Shown: piece after piece, positions 21,806-32,560 of the stretch
How positions within the stretch are numbered: position 1 is the stretch's first letter
Layout of the letters: each line of letters opens with the position of its first letter
From: Globisporangium splendens
Taxonomy: Eukaryota > Oomycota > Peronosporomycetes > Pythiales > Pythiaceae
Direction: 5' to 3'
Assembly: GCA_006386115.1 (NCBI GenBank)
Contig: VFIW01000040.1
Span: 310,001-374,000 of the forward strand
Length of the DNA: 64,000 nucleotides
Made by a program: the position numbers and the translations under genes
The notes under the pieces: generated by a model
Databases searched by the model: none
Told to the model about the DNA's origin: nothing
Seen by the model: only the letters and a program-made list of their open reading frames with translations

Positions 21806-22469
21806 ATTCTCCATGTTTTCCCAGTCAAGCACAAGCGGTCCAGTTCCAGCCTCAGCGGTCCAGTTTGGACCGGCCCATCCCAGGGAGAGAATCCCTCCTT
21901 CTTGGAGGCCCTGGGGTGGTGAGGAATGGAATGCACGATCACTATGAGCACGACTACGGACCCTATGTCGTGGTCAATCCGCCATGAAGCACAACTGCGA
22001 CGACCACCAGGACGCCGCACTATTACCCGCTGTCTGCGACCACCACACCGCGCAGCACAACCCCCCCGCTGATGCCAGCACAAGACCCCCCGCTGTCTGC
22101 GGCCACCATACCGAGCAGCACAAGACCCCCCGCTGTCTGCGGCCACCATATCGAGCAGCACAAGACCCCCGTAACAGAGCCTACCGGCTCTGTGACTCGA
22201 GACGTGATCGAAGCATCGAAGCGCGACGTTCACCAGTGCAAGTGAGGCTGACAAAGCACAGCCAAAACGTATACAACAACGAACAAAGCCATTTACAAAA
22301 TGGCACACGAAGAAACTACAAATGCCAGAAAAACTAGAAAATGACGAAAAACCCGGACGCAAGTGTGAGAATGCTTGTGTTACGGCAGGATATGATAGCT
22401 GAGAACCCACCAATTCTCTTCCCCAGGGAATCTTAAACTCTAAGTTCAATAGATTCTTTATCATCATCA
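21806..22469 (+). mobile_element. Element A copy 4
   Basis: Starts TTCTCCATGTTTTCCC after the LINE target ATACGGCGTAAGACA and ends TTTATCATCATCAC against the left arm of OYE block U2. The internal repeat region has about three units, one partly deleted. The 3' flank does not match the 5' flank, so the copy is at a rearrangement boundary. Confidence 0.87.
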
Positions 22470-22527
22470 CCTCAGCGTCTATTCATACGAAGGAATCTGC
22501 ACAGTGGGTGCTCCAGTTTCTATCCGC

Positions 22528-23655
22528 TCACTGTTTCGCAGTCGTGTCGTACACTGGGAACGTGCTGTACCCTGCTGGACCCATCTTGGCGTCCCAGTAG
22601 TACTCGTATTCAATTTCCGGGTTCAGCGGCCAGTCATTCTGGAAACGCTCAGCCAAGTCCGGGTTCGACATGTACAAGCGACCGAAGCCCACGAGATCAG
22701 CACTGCCGCTGCGGATCACACCTTCCGCGGTGTCGCGCGTGTAGCTGTTGTTGGCCATGACGAGTCCCTTGAACGCGGTCTTGGCGTCGAACGCCGAGAG
22801 CAGACGACTCTTGTCCGTGTAACCAAAGCCAAAACCGTCGAGCATCGCCAAGTACGCCAGTCCGTGGTGGCTCAGCTGCTCCATCGCGTAGGTGAACACT
22901 TCGGCATTGTCTTCGCTGCCCATGCCGCCAAACACGCCGTTTGGTGCCAGACGCACACCGATGCGGTCGGCTGGCCACACGGTCTTGATGGCCTCGACGA
23001 CTTCGAGCAAGAAGCGCGTGCGGTTCTCGACCGAGCCGCCGTACTTGTCCGTTCGCTTGTTGGTGCTCGATTGCAAGAACTGGTCGATCAGGTATCCGTT
23101 GGCACCGTGGATCTCGACGCCGTCAAAGCCCACTTGCTTGGCGCGTTCGGCGCATCGACGGTAGTCCTCGACGACACCCGCGATCTCGTCGGTCTCCAGC
23201 GCGCGCGCTGGCTCGAACGGCACGCTCTCACCCTTGTTGTTTCTCGTGTGGCCACCCTCGTAGCACGTGGCCGAGGCCGACACGACGTCGCCCTTCGAGT
23301 TGAGCGACGGGTGCGCCTGGCGACCCGTATGCCAGAGTTGCAGGAAGATCTTGCCGTCGCGCGCGTGTACCCGCTCCACGACCTTGCGCCAGCCTTCTGC
23401 TTGCTCGTCGTTGTAGAGCGCCGGCGCGCCATACCAGCCGAACGCTTGCTCCGAGATCGCTGTGGCTTCCGAGATGATCAGGCCCGCACCGGCACGCTGC
23501 TCGTAGTACACGGCGTTGAGCTCGCTGGGCACACGCGTGTGGATGTCCGAGCGCGCTCGGGTGAGTGGGCCGTAGACGACGCGGTTCTTGAGAGTGAGAC
23601 CCTCGCCGATCTGCAGTGGCATGAAGAGCTTGTAGTCCTTGGTGACGGCGACCAT
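22528..23655 (-). CDS. Old yellow enzyme family oxidoreductase, group a (a3)
   Basis: A 375-residue OYE with the same predicted protein as a1. Start at MVAVTKDYKLF (ATG 23655); His183, Asn186 and Tyr188 are intact. It is the left member of the U2 divergent pair. The copia insertion lies about 0.74 kb upstream of the start and leaves the initiator in place, so core expression signals are kept, but any shared bidirectional control with a4 is now separated by 4.8 kb more DNA. Confidence 0.93.
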   Translation of the reverse strand: MVAVTKDYKLFMPLQIGEGLTLKNRVVYGPLTRARSDIHTRVPSELNAVYYEQRAGAGLIISEATAISEQAFGWYGAPALYNDEQAEGWRKVVERVHARDGKIFLQLWHTGRQAHPSLNSKGDVVSASATCYEGGHTRNNKGESVPFEPARALETDEIAGVVEDYRRCAERAKQVGFDGVEIHGANGYLIDQFLQSSTNKRTDKYGGSVENRTRFLLEVVEAIKTVWPADRIGVRLAPNGVFGGMGSEDNAEVFTYAMEQLSHHGLAYLAMLDGFGFGYTDKSRLLSAFDAKTAFKGLVMANNSYTRDTAEGVIRSGSADLVGFGRLYMSNPDLAERFQNDWPLNPEIEYEYYWDAKMGPAGYSTFPVYDTTAKQ

Positions 23656-24390
23656 CGTTGGCGGTAGTGAGAGTGAGTCTGTGGTGGTGGTTGGTGTTGC
23701 TGCGACGTGGGAAATGCGCGAATGACGAGCTATGGGCAAGGGTCAGTGCGTGGCTTGTGGTTGCGCTTCGATGGCTGGTACGAGTTGCGTTTCCTCCAGG
23801 ATGGCGGGACATTGCCATCTTCTTCTAAAGCACCACGCAAATGGGTTTACTCGTGGAAACTGCTGATGCAATCACAAGTTGAATGTCTGTCGCTCTCGTC
23901 CAATGAGACGGCCGGATTCCAGGTCGGCCGCGCCGTGATTGGCTCACGCCGTTTCACATGAGACCATGATGATGCAGTCGAACCTGACATTCACGCGTTG
24001 ACGCAGTCTCTCTGTGACGTGTGAGCAGGATCGCTTTTTCCGGATGCTGTAGAAAGGACAGCTGGGTTATCTTGTCTCATCTCCACCACCCGCGATTGCT
24101 TCAAGCTCTTGCTCGTTCGTGCCGTAGGCGCTTTCGAACCAGATTCAACCAGCACACCATTGCAGTGAACAATTCCTGCGAAAGAAAGCAATGGTCAGAC
24201 GCAAGTGATTTAACAGGCGTAACTATCGACATTGTGGTTTATTTTGTGATGTATTACAGATGGTCAACCAGACGTAGTTTGCTTTTCTTTGTTTTGTTTT
24301 TTTGAAATGAGACGAAAGGACAGACTAGATCTCGTGTGCATTTTAGACTGGAACTTCATGCTTGCTGGGGGGGGAGAAGCAGTACCTATA

Positions 24391-24751
24391 AATTGAAAGG
24401 CGTTGCTGAAAGTGTTGTTGTTGTGCGAAGGCAGATTTGAAAGTGAGATTGATAAGCAGTTACGTTTCCGTCGCTACACCTAATTCACCCCAAGGGCTCC
24501 TAGAGGTTATATTCGTAAAACCTACACATGCAGAAAAACGTAGTGAACTGATATATAAAACCTTGGGTACGTTTGAGGTTCAACCCATTGAACTTGAACT
24601 TGAACTTGAACTTGAAGTCCTGTAAAATTCTCAGTAAAGTGATTGACTGACGCAACTCACTTAACTGGCAGAGACACGCCGCCCGCGTCACCAGTCAAGT
24701 TCCCTCTTCAACTTGGGAAACTATTCGGATTGTGCAAGGGCATTCCCAACA
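24391..24751 (-). repeat. copia 3' LTR
   Basis: About 361 bp. On the minus strand it begins TGTTGGGAATGCCC and ends CCTTTCAATT. It carries four CTTGAA-type units where the 5' LTR has two, and it contains the gag-pol stop codon. Confidence 0.9.
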
Positions 24752-27700
24752 CCCCCACTCGCTTCACAATCTTTCCCTTGAACATGCTTGACGTTGCACT
24801 TCTCCATGAGGTAGCGGAGAGTCTTAGACGACAGACCCTTTGTCAGGTAGTCTGCGATTTGGTTCGTCGACTCGACGTACTCCAGGACGATTTCGTTTTC
24901 TTTGAGTTTCTCGCGGATGAAATGGTATCGGATGTCAATGTGCTTGGTTCGTGCTTGATACCCAATGTTCTTGGCGAGTGCGATGGCGCCTTGGTTGTCT
25001 TCGAAGATCGGAGTCGCTTCATATTGCCCCAAACCCATGTTCTTGAGAAGCGTGCGCATCCAGACGCACTCCTTGACACAGTCACAGAGAGCCATGTACT
25101 CGGCTTCAGTCGTGCTCAGAGCTACGGTCTTTTGGAACGTGGCGCGCCAGGCTATGGGGCCACCGCAGAGCATCAGCAGGATGCCACTCATGGAGCGTCG
25201 ATCATTGCGGTCACACGCCCAGTCGGCGTCGCAGAAGGCACTCAGCTTCGACTCGAGGCTCCCATCGTAGACGATTCCAACGTCCTTGGTCTTCTTCAAA
25301 TACTTGACGACCTTGATGCCTGCGTCCCAGTGCTTCGGTCCAGGGTTCTCAAGGAACCGACTCAGCCTCGCGACCGCGACAGCGATGTCGGGTCGGGTAC
25401 CGCACGCGAGATACATCAGACTACCGATGAGCGACCGGTAGGGCTTCGTCTTCATTTCGGCCATATCCGCTTCGGATTGTGCCTCATCACCTTTGCTGAG
25501 ATGGGCGCTGGGATCGATCGGAGTCAGGCTTGGCGCGGCATTAGTCTGGCCGAATCGCTCGATCACTGAGTCGATGTAACTCTTCTGGCTGATGCTCAGC
25601 GTCTTGGCAGAAATGTCGTGATGCACCTCGATGCCCAAGATGAAGCGAGCTTGCCCGAGGTCCTTGATCTTGAAGCGCTTGCTGATGGCTTGCTTCACTC
25701 CAGCGATCATCGCCTGGTCGTTCGACGCGATGAGCATGTCATCGACGTACAGACACAAAAGGCATTTGGAGTTACCCTGGCGCTTGGTGTAGACGCACGG
25801 GTCAGCGTCTGTTGGTTCGAATCCAATCTCGCACAGGCAGCTGTCGATGGTCTCGTTCCATACGCGGGACGCTTGTTTCAGACCGTAGAGACTCTTGCGC
25901 AGTCTGCATACGAGTTGGTTGTCATCGATGTCAGCCGTGTTTCCGATGTCCTTGGTGCCGAACTTGAGCAAGAATTCGAGCGATCCTTCTGGGACCTCCA
26001 TGAAGATTGTTTCTTCAAGGTCGCCATACAGGAAGGCTGTGTCGACGTCCCACTGCTGAACTTCCATCTGCTCAGAGCAGCTCGTTGCGAGGAACGCTCG
26101 AACCGAGGTCAATGCAGCAACCGGTGCATACGTTTCTTCATAGTCGATGCCATGGCACTTGGAGTAGCCCTTTGCAACGACGCGAGCTTTGTACCGGACG
26201 ACTTCACCTCGCTCGTTTTTCTTCAGGGCGAATACCCATCGGGATCCGATCGGCTTCTGGCTCTTTGGTCGGGGAACCAAATCCCACGTACCATTTGCCA
26301 CTAATGATTTCAATTCGGATTCCATCGCTTCCTTCCACTTCGCGTGGTCTTCACGGCTCGTGGCCTCCCTGAAATGTTTTGGGGCCTCGCTTGCCAAGAG
26401 CGCATGCTCATCGGGATTGACGAGCGCATATCGATCATGCTCGTCGTCTCCACCACTGGCATGAACTTGGTCGGTCTTCTGTCGCTTCGGACCAGAGTAG
26501 ACCGGAGTTCGAATAAGCTTCTTTCTTGGTGGCTGACGGTCTTCAGGCTCAGGCTCGTTCATCAACGCTCGAGCTCGAGACCGAGTAAGCATCCGGGCTG
26601 GAGCCTCGACGATCATGTTAGACGGCTCCTCAAAGACGTAGTCCTGAGTCACGATCTCAGACTTTGCTTCGGGTAGGACGAGGCTGCGGTCATGCACCTC
26701 TTGATCCTCAGTCTCAGACTCATCGTCAGAGTCGGACTCGATGCTCAGCTGTTGGAGATCCAGACGCGAAGTCTCCATAAACTTCACAGTGCGGACAATG
26801 TGCACCAGCCCGGTGGCCACATGAAGAACGCGGTAACCCTTCGACGTCTCTGAATATCCGAGGAAACGGCATTTGAATGCCTTGGCGTCGAGCTTCTTGC
26901 GTTTTTCCTTCGGGATATGGGCGTACCCTAACGCGCCAAACACCTTTAGGTTTTTCATGTTGGGGCGTCGTCCGTAGATCAGCTCATGCGGGGTCTTGGT
27001 GTTGACTGAGTTGGGGATCCGGTTGATGATCCAGGCCGCAGTGTTTACTGCTTCGGCCCACCACTTCTTGTCGACAGACTCGTGGTACAGCATGCAACGC
27101 GCCATCTCAACGAGAGTTCGGTTCATGCGCTCGGCCATCCCGTTCTGCTGGGGAGTATACGGCACAGTCTTCTCGTGCTTGATGCCGAAACCAACCAAGT
27201 AGTCGACGAAACGTTTGCTAGTGTACTCGCCACCGTTGTCGGACCTGAGACGCTTGATTTTGCAGTCGGTCAAGTTCTCGAGTTCAGACTTGAAAATCTT
27301 GAACTTGTCGAGGGCTTCAGATTTCTTCTTCATGAAGTAGCCCGACACGTGTCGAGAGTAGTCATCTACGAACACAATCGCATAAAGACATCCTCCTGGG
27401 GTCTTGGATTGCATCGGTCCCATCACGTCAGCGTGGACCAACTCAAGCACCCGCTGAGTCTTCACCTTGTTCGCAGGATGGCGTGGGAAGTTGTCGGCAG
27501 CCATCTTTCCCATGCAGCATCCTTCACAAATTTCTTCAACTGCGTCATCGTTCGTGATCGCAGGGAGTCCATCAGCCATCGTTCTGAGATGCTGGTATCT
27601 CTTGTACGGAATGTGCCCGAGCTTGGCATGCATAACCATCCACGGTGAGTTGGCACTGCCATTCGCTGCACGGCACTCTTCCTTGAGCACGGTGTGAACC

Positions 27701-28836
27701 TTGTAGACACTACCGTCGCGTTTCCCGGTCATAACCGTCTCTTGGCCGAACTTGAAGACGCACTTGTCTCGAACGAACTCGGCTCTCACTCCCTTCTCGG
27801 CGAGCTTCGACACCGAGAGTAGGTTCCCATCGAGGGCTGGGATGTAGAGCACATTCGAGAGTGTGATCTCGATGTCATCTTCCATCTTAAGGCAAGCCTC
27901 TCCGATGCCCACCGCATCGATCTTCGTGCCGTCGGCGATAACGATCTGGATCGGAGTCTTCAGAGTCGTCAGCTTCACAAACTTCTCGCGTCGACTTGTC
28001 ATGTGCGAGCTGGCTCCCGAGTCCACCAGCCACACAGACTTGTCGAGGCCCATCGCAGCTGCAAAGGCGTACCGGTGCTCGGTCCTTTCAGCAGCTCGGC
28101 GGCCCTGCTGGTCTTCAAACTTCTTCTTGCGGCAGTCGGCTTCCTTGTGCCCGACCTTCTTGCAGAAGTTGCACTTGCCGTTGAATCGCTTTGGACCGTT
28201 CGAGTTGTCGTGGCGGTCGCGGCAGTCGTGCCGGCGCTTATTGATAACAAAAGCATTCTCAGTTGGAGCACGATCGTAGCCACTGGGGTCGGCCCCGTAG
28301 AGTGACTCGATCACTTGCATCAACCCGAGGTTCGGCGTGTTCTCCAGAACACTGGAGATCATTCGGTACTCGTCCGGGAGGCTACCGAGGAGGAGCACGA
28401 TCTGGCGGCTCTCATCAAGAACCTCTCCAATCGTCTCGAGCTTCGTCACCAGTTCCTTGAAACGGTCGACGTGCTCAGCGAAGCGCGTGCCGGACTCCAT
28501 CTTGAAGCTGTGCATCCTCTTGGTGATGAGAATGCGGTTCTTCAAGGTATTGCGGTTGAACTGCTCCTCGAGGAGTTTCCACGCTTGGTCCGCTGTCAGC
28601 GCCGCTCGGATGTACACTTGGTACGTGATGCTGACTTCACCAGCGATCACACCAAGGGCCTTCAAATCGTCTTCCTTCCACTTGTTTGTCGTGCGGTCGC
28701 TCACACTGTCCATGTCGGCACGGATGATGTGCGGCAACAGTCCCTTGCGAGCGAGCTTCATCCGCATGTTGAACTCCCAGTGGAAGTAGTTGTCTTCGTT
28801 AAGCTTGTCCATGGCGGAGGAGGAGCTTGGGCTCAT
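24721..28836 (-). CDS. copia Gag-Pol polyprotein
   Basis: A single intact 1371-codon frame. Order from the N-terminus: Gag core; CCHC knuckle CNFCKKVGHKEADC (about 220-235); aspartic protease WLVDSGASSHM (about 270); integrase with its HHCC zinc region (about 407-443) and D,D35E core (HADVMG, DNGGEYTS, PQQNGMAERMNRT); RT with YVDDMLIAS (about 1030); RNase H with DADWACDRNDRRSMSG (about 1207) and ALSTTEAEYMAL. Integrase before RT places it in Ty1/copia. The first ATG, 28836, lies inside the primer-binding site. The C-terminus (GVGNALAQSE) runs into the 3' LTR. Gag and Pol are in one frame, so their ratio is presumably set by another mechanism. Confidence 0.95.
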   Translation of the reverse strand: MSPSSSSAMDKLNEDNYFHWEFNMRMKLARKGLLPHIIRADMDSVSDRTTNKWKEDDLKALGVIAGEVSITYQVYIRAALTADQAWKLLEEQFNRNTLKNRILITKRMHSFKMESGTRFAEHVDRFKELVTKLETIGEVLDESRQIVLLLGSLPDEYRMISSVLENTPNLGLMQVIESLYGADPSGYDRAPTENAFVINKRRHDCRDRHDNSNGPKRFNGKCNFCKKVGHKEADCRKKKFEDQQGRRAAERTEHRYAFAAAMGLDKSVWLVDSGASSHMTSRREKFVKLTTLKTPIQIVIADGTKIDAVGIGEACLKMEDDIEITLSNVLYIPALDGNLLSVSKLAEKGVRAEFVRDKCVFKFGQETVMTGKRDGSVYKVHTVLKEECRAANGSANSPWMVMHAKLGHIPYKRYQHLRTMADGLPAITNDDAVEEICEGCCMGKMAADNFPRHPANKVKTQRVLELVHADVMGPMQSKTPGGCLYAIVFVDDYSRHVSGYFMKKKSEALDKFKIFKSELENLTDCKIKRLRSDNGGEYTSKRFVDYLVGFGIKHEKTVPYTPQQNGMAERMNRTLVEMARCMLYHESVDKKWWAEAVNTAAWIINRIPNSVNTKTPHELIYGRRPNMKNLKVFGALGYAHIPKEKRKKLDAKAFKCRFLGYSETSKGYRVLHVATGLVHIVRTVKFMETSRLDLQQLSIESDSDDESETEDQEVHDRSLVLPEAKSEIVTQDYVFEEPSNMIVEAPARMLTRSRARALMNEPEPEDRQPPRKKLIRTPVYSGPKRQKTDQVHASGGDDEHDRYALVNPDEHALLASEAPKHFREATSREDHAKWKEAMESELKSLVANGTWDLVPRPKSQKPIGSRWVFALKKNERGEVVRYKARVVAKGYSKCHGIDYEETYAPVAALTSVRAFLATSCSEQMEVQQWDVDTAFLYGDLEETIFMEVPEGSLEFLLKFGTKDIGNTADIDDNQLVCRLRKSLYGLKQASRVWNETIDSCLCEIGFEPTDADPCVYTKRQGNSKCLLCLYVDDMLIASNDQAMIAGVKQAISKRFKIKDLGQARFILGIEVHHDISAKTLSISQKSYIDSVIERFGQTNAAPSLTPIDPSAHLSKGDEAQSEADMAEMKTKPYRSLIGSLMYLACGTRPDIAVAVARLSRFLENPGPKHWDAGIKVVKYLKKTKDVGIVYDGSLESKLSAFCDADWACDRNDRRSMSGILLMLCGGPIAWRATFQKTVALSTTEAEYMALCDCVKECVWMRTLLKNMGLGQYEATPIFEDNQGAIALAKNIGYQARTKHIDIRYHFIREKLKENEIVLEYVESTNQIADYLTKGLSSKTLRYLMEKCNVKHVQGKDCEASGGVGNALAQSE

Positions 28837-28840
28837 AACC
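28829..28840 (-). promoter_or_regulatory. copia primer-binding site, half-tRNA type
   Basis: The minus strand reads GGTTATGAGCCC directly after the LTR. Its complement, GGGCTCATAACC, is the anticodon stem-loop of eukaryotic initiator tRNA-Met (anticodon CAT), not a tRNA 3' end. Drosophila copia is known to use such an internal tRNA-iMet cut. The gag-pol ATG (28834-28836) lies within it. Confidence 0.75.
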
Positions 28841-29190
28841 ACTTGAAAGGCGTTGCTGAAAGTGTTGTTGTTGTGCGAAGGCAGATTTGAAAGTGAGATT
28901 GATAAGCAGTTACGTTTCCATCGCTACACCTAATTCACCCCAAGGGCTCCTAGAGGTTACATTCGTAAAACCTACACATGCAAAAAAACGTAGTGAACTG
29001 ATATATAAAACCTTGTGTACGTTTGAGGTTCAACCCATTGAACTTGAACTTGAAGTCCTGTAAAATTCTCAGTAAAGTGATTGGCTGACGCAACTCACTT
29101 AACTGGCAGAGACACGCCGCCCGCGTCACCAGTCAAGTTCCCTCTTCAACTTGGGAAACTATTCGGATTGTGCAAGGGCATTCCCAACCA
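28841..29190 (-). repeat. copia 5' LTR
   Basis: About 350 bp. On the minus strand it begins TGGTTGGGAATGCCC and ends CCTTTCAAGT, next to the primer-binding site. It contains a TATATAAAA-like promoter word near 29000 (plus strand gatatataaaac). Confidence 0.9.
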
Positions 29191-29614
29191 CTATAGCTAT
29201 TTAGTTGAACTACTGTGCCACGTACTCGAAGCACATGGGTAGAATCGCCATTAGCTTGCTTGGCTCATCGCGTTCTCCTCCTTTTCCTTGTCCATGTGCT
29301 CGTTCTTTTCGTGCTTGAAATGTCAAATGCTGTGCATAGTCCCAAACAGCAATCCGAAGAGCGACTCGGATTTCCCACCAGCTTGGCCATGAGGTGCGCG
29401 ATGATCTCGCAAGCTGGGGTTTGCCTTTTCAACGACGCGTCACTATAGTATCAACGATTTGGAGCGTTCCAGCTTCTGTGTTCGAGGCCAACACACGACG
29501 AGGACAAGAATCGCCCATGAACGGCGCATGAGTTTTGGGATTGCTTGGTTGTTTCCGGCACCAACAAAGTAAGTTAGGAAGTTGTTTTTTCTTACCACCA
29601 TGCCTCGGCCGAGT

Positions 29615-29917
29615 TTTATTTCAATCACGCACACCCGCAAACGCATGAGAGCTATTCGTCTCCATTTGTTGGTTCCCTCTCTGTTTCGATATCGACAGGC
29701 TCTTCCCAAGAAGGCACGCGAGAAACTGGTGCGTGGTGGTCGGCCAAAATAGCCTGTGACGCAGGATGTCTTGACCGTGGGTTCGCCATCGAGCACGATA
29801 AAGTCGCCTATGATAGCTCGGAACTGGTCCCACTGCTCCTTGGAGAGCGAGATGAGCCGAATTGGGTTCTCGACAAAGTAGAACTTCGTGAGTGTTGGTG
29901 GAAACGTGACATTCCGG
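29615..29917 (-). pseudogene. Decayed coding remnant, LRR-like (U2 spacer)
   Basis: Same remnant as at 7690-7992, nearly identical in sequence, between the copia element and OYE a4. It has no intact start and no full-length frame. Confidence 0.38.
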
Positions 29918-30657
29918 ATGAGTCAGCACTATGCATATCCTTACATACTCGATTGACTCGGAATTGTGCATCAGCATTGTTCTGTATGAGAAGCTATGGA
30001 TACAAGAAAAGCGGCAGTGGGTAGGAATATCGGTGGGAGGACAAGATGAGACCAACATGGATCATCGGACTGAGCTTTATTGTTTTGTCAGTAGCCATAT
30101 TCCGTCGCTTCTCGCTCTTAGTTGACCTCATTTCGCATCAATACACTACTGTAAACATGGGATTGACAACGCATTAGGTACCATCGGCGAGTTTCACTTG
30201 ATCGACGCCAGACACATGCCGAATTTCGCCATGTGCGACAAGATAACCCAGCTGTCCTTTCTACAGCATCCGGAAAAAGCGATCCTGCTCACACGTCACA
30301 GAGAGTCTGCGTCAACGCGTGAATGTCAGGTTCGACTGCATCATCATGGTCTCATGTGAAACGGCGTGAGCCAATCACGGCGCGGCCGACCTGGAATCCG
30401 GCCGTCTCATTGGACGAGAGCGACAGACATTCAACTTGTGATTGCATCAGCAGTTTCCACGAGTAAACCCATTTGCGTGGTGCTTTAGAAGAAGATGGCA
30501 ATGTCCCGCCGTCCTGGAGGAAACGCAACTCGTACCAGCCATCGAAGCGCAACCACAAGCCACGCACTGACCCTTGCCCATAGCTCGTCATTCGCGCATT
30601 TCCCACGTCGCAGCAACACCAACCACCACCACAGACTCACTCTCACTACCGCCAACG

Positions 30658-31785
30658 ATGGTCGCCGTCACCAAGGACTACAAGCTCTTCATGCCACTGC
30701 AGATCGGCGAGGGTCTCACTCTCAAGAACCGCGTCGTCTACGGCCCACTCACCCGAGCGCGCTCGGACATCCACACGCGTGTGCCCAGCGAGCTCAACGC
30801 CGTGTACTACGAGCAGCGTGCCGGTGCGGGCCTGATCATCTCGGAAGCCACAGCGATCTCGGAGCAAGCGTTCGGCTGGTATGGCGCGCCGGCGCTCTAC
30901 AACGACGAGCAAGCAGAAGGCTGGCGCAAGGTCGTGGAGCGGGTACACGCGCGCGACGGCAAGATCTTCCTGCAACTCTGGCATACGGGTCGCCAGGCGC
31001 ACCCGTCGCTCAACTCGAAGGGCGACGTCGTGTCGGCCTCGGCCACGTGCTACGAGGGTGGCCGCACGAGAAACAACAAGGGTGAGAGCGTGCCGTTCGA
31101 GCCAGCGCGCGCGCTGGAGACCGACGAGATCGCGGGTGTCGTCGAGGACTACCGTCGATGCGCCGAACGCGCCAAGCAAGTGGGCTTTGACGGCGTCGAG
31201 ATCCACGGTGCCAACGGATACCTGATCGACCAGTTCTTGCAATCGAGCACCAACAAGCGAACGGACAAGTACGGCGGCTCGGTCGAGAACCGCACGCGCT
31301 TCTTGCTCGAAGTCGTCGAGGCCATCAAGACCGTGTGGCCAGCCGACCGCATCGGTGTGCGTCTGGCACCAAACGGCGTGTTTGGCGGCATGGGCAGCGA
31401 AGACAATGCCGAAGTGTTCACCTACGCGATGGAGCAGCTGAGCCACCACGGACTGGCGTACTTGGCGATGCTCGACGGTTTTGGCTTTGGTTACACGGAC
31501 AAGAGTCGTCTGCTCTCGGCGTTCGACGCCAAGACCGCGTTCAAGGGACTCGTCATGGCCAACAACAGCTACACGCGCGACACCGCGGAAGGTGTGATCC
31601 GCAGCGGCAGTGCTGATCTCGTGGGCTTCGGTCGCTTGTACATGTCGAACCCGGACTTGGCTGAGCGTTTCCAGAATGACTGGCCGCTGAACCCGGAAAT
31701 TGAATACGAGTACTACTGGGACGCCAAGATGGGTCCAGCAGGGTACAGCACGTTCCCAGTGTACGACACGACTGCGAAACAGTGA
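30658..31785 (+). CDS. Old yellow enzyme family oxidoreductase, group a (a4)
   Basis: A 375-residue OYE. It differs from the other group a copies at residue 136 (Arg for His in the YEGG.TRNN loop after the Gln106-LWH strand), the only amino-acid change I saw in the group; there is also an upstream A-to-G change in the leader. Catalytic and flavin residues are unchanged. Right member of the U2 pair, followed by element A copy 5. Confidence 0.93.
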   Translation: MVAVTKDYKLFMPLQIGEGLTLKNRVVYGPLTRARSDIHTRVPSELNAVYYEQRAGAGLIISEATAISEQAFGWYGAPALYNDEQAEGWRKVVERVHARDGKIFLQLWHTGRQAHPSLNSKGDVVSASATCYEGGRTRNNKGESVPFEPARALETDEIAGVVEDYRRCAERAKQVGFDGVEIHGANGYLIDQFLQSSTNKRTDKYGGSVENRTRFLLEVVEAIKTVWPADRIGVRLAPNGVFGGMGSEDNAEVFTYAMEQLSHHGLAYLAMLDGFGFGYTDKSRLLSAFDAKTAFKGLVMANNSYTRDTAEGVIRSGSADLVGFGRLYMSNPDLAERFQNDWPLNPEIEYEYYWDAKMGPAGYSTFPVYDTTAKQ

Positions 31786-31970
31786 GCGGATAGAAACTGG
31801 AGCACCCGCTGTGCAGATTCCTTCGTATGAATAGACGCTAATGTGCTCTCGACTTCATGTTTTTGCACTGTTTTGTTTGGAGCATCATTTCGCTTGTGAC
31901 GCCTGTATTTGTAATCAAGGCTGCACTGTATATTCGTTGTGAAGAGCGAGAACCAGCAAGAGAAAAGCTC

Positions 31971-32529
31971 ATTCTCCATTTTTCCCAGTCAAGCTCAAGC
32001 GGTCCAGTTCCAGCCTCAGCGGTCCAGTTTGGACCAGCCCATCCCAGGGAGAGAATCCCTCCTTCTTGGAGGCCCTGGGGTGGTGAGGAATGGAATGCAC
32101 GATCACTATGAGCACGACTACGGACCCTATGTCGTGGTCAATCCGCCATGAAGCACAACTGCGATGCCCACTAGGACGCCGCACTATTACCCGCTGTCTG
32201 CGACCACCACACCGCGCAGCACAAGACCCCCGTAATAGAGCCCACCGGCTCTGTGACTCGAGACGTGATCGAAGCATCGAAGCGCGACGTTCACCAGTGC
32301 AAGTGAGGCTGACAAAGCACAGCCACAACGTATACAACAACGATCAAAGCCATTTACAAAATGGCACACGAAGAAACTACAAATGTCAGAAAAACTAGAA
32401 AATGACGAAAAACCCGGACGCAAGTGTGAGAATGCTTGTGTTACGGCAGGATATGATAGCTGAGAACCCACCATTTCTCTTCCCCAGGGAATCTTAAACT
32501 CTAAGTTCAATAGATTCTTTATCATCATC
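31971..32529 (+). mobile_element. Element A copy 5, with target duplication
   Basis: Only one unit of the internal repeat, hence the shortest full-length copy. Flanked by AGCAAGAGAAAAGC (31955-31968) and AGCAAGAGTAAAGC (32530-32543), a 14-bp target-site duplication with one mismatch. The tail is ATCATCATC. Confidence 0.9.
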
Positions 32530-32560
32530 AGCAAGAGTAAAGCATGATGGCCAAGCACAC

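Larger units (their letters stand above)
24391..29190 (-). mobile_element. Ty1/copia retrotransposon, complete
   Basis: Reads leftward. It has two LTRs, a primer-binding site next to the 5' LTR, one long gag-pol frame and a purine-rich tract (GAGTGGGGG) next to the 3' LTR. It is flanked by the 5-bp duplication CTATA (24386-24390 and 29191-29195); the empty site is seen at about 7268 and 42830. LTRs differ by about five substitutions, one 1-bp indel and a 12-bp change in a CTTGAA repeat, so it is not brand new, but the coding frame is intact. Confidence 0.95.
22474..31838. repeat. OYE block U2, interrupted by a copia element
   Basis: Second copy of the palindromic OYE block. The left arm holds a3 and the right arm holds a4. 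The spacer is split at CTATA by the copia element at 24391-29190; removing it restores the U1/U3 spacer order. Confidence 0.9.

Noticed and set aside
28829..28840. GGGCTCATAACC as part of a tRNA-Met gene
   Set aside because: Only the anticodon arm is present and it sits exactly at the copia LTR boundary, so it is a primer-binding site.
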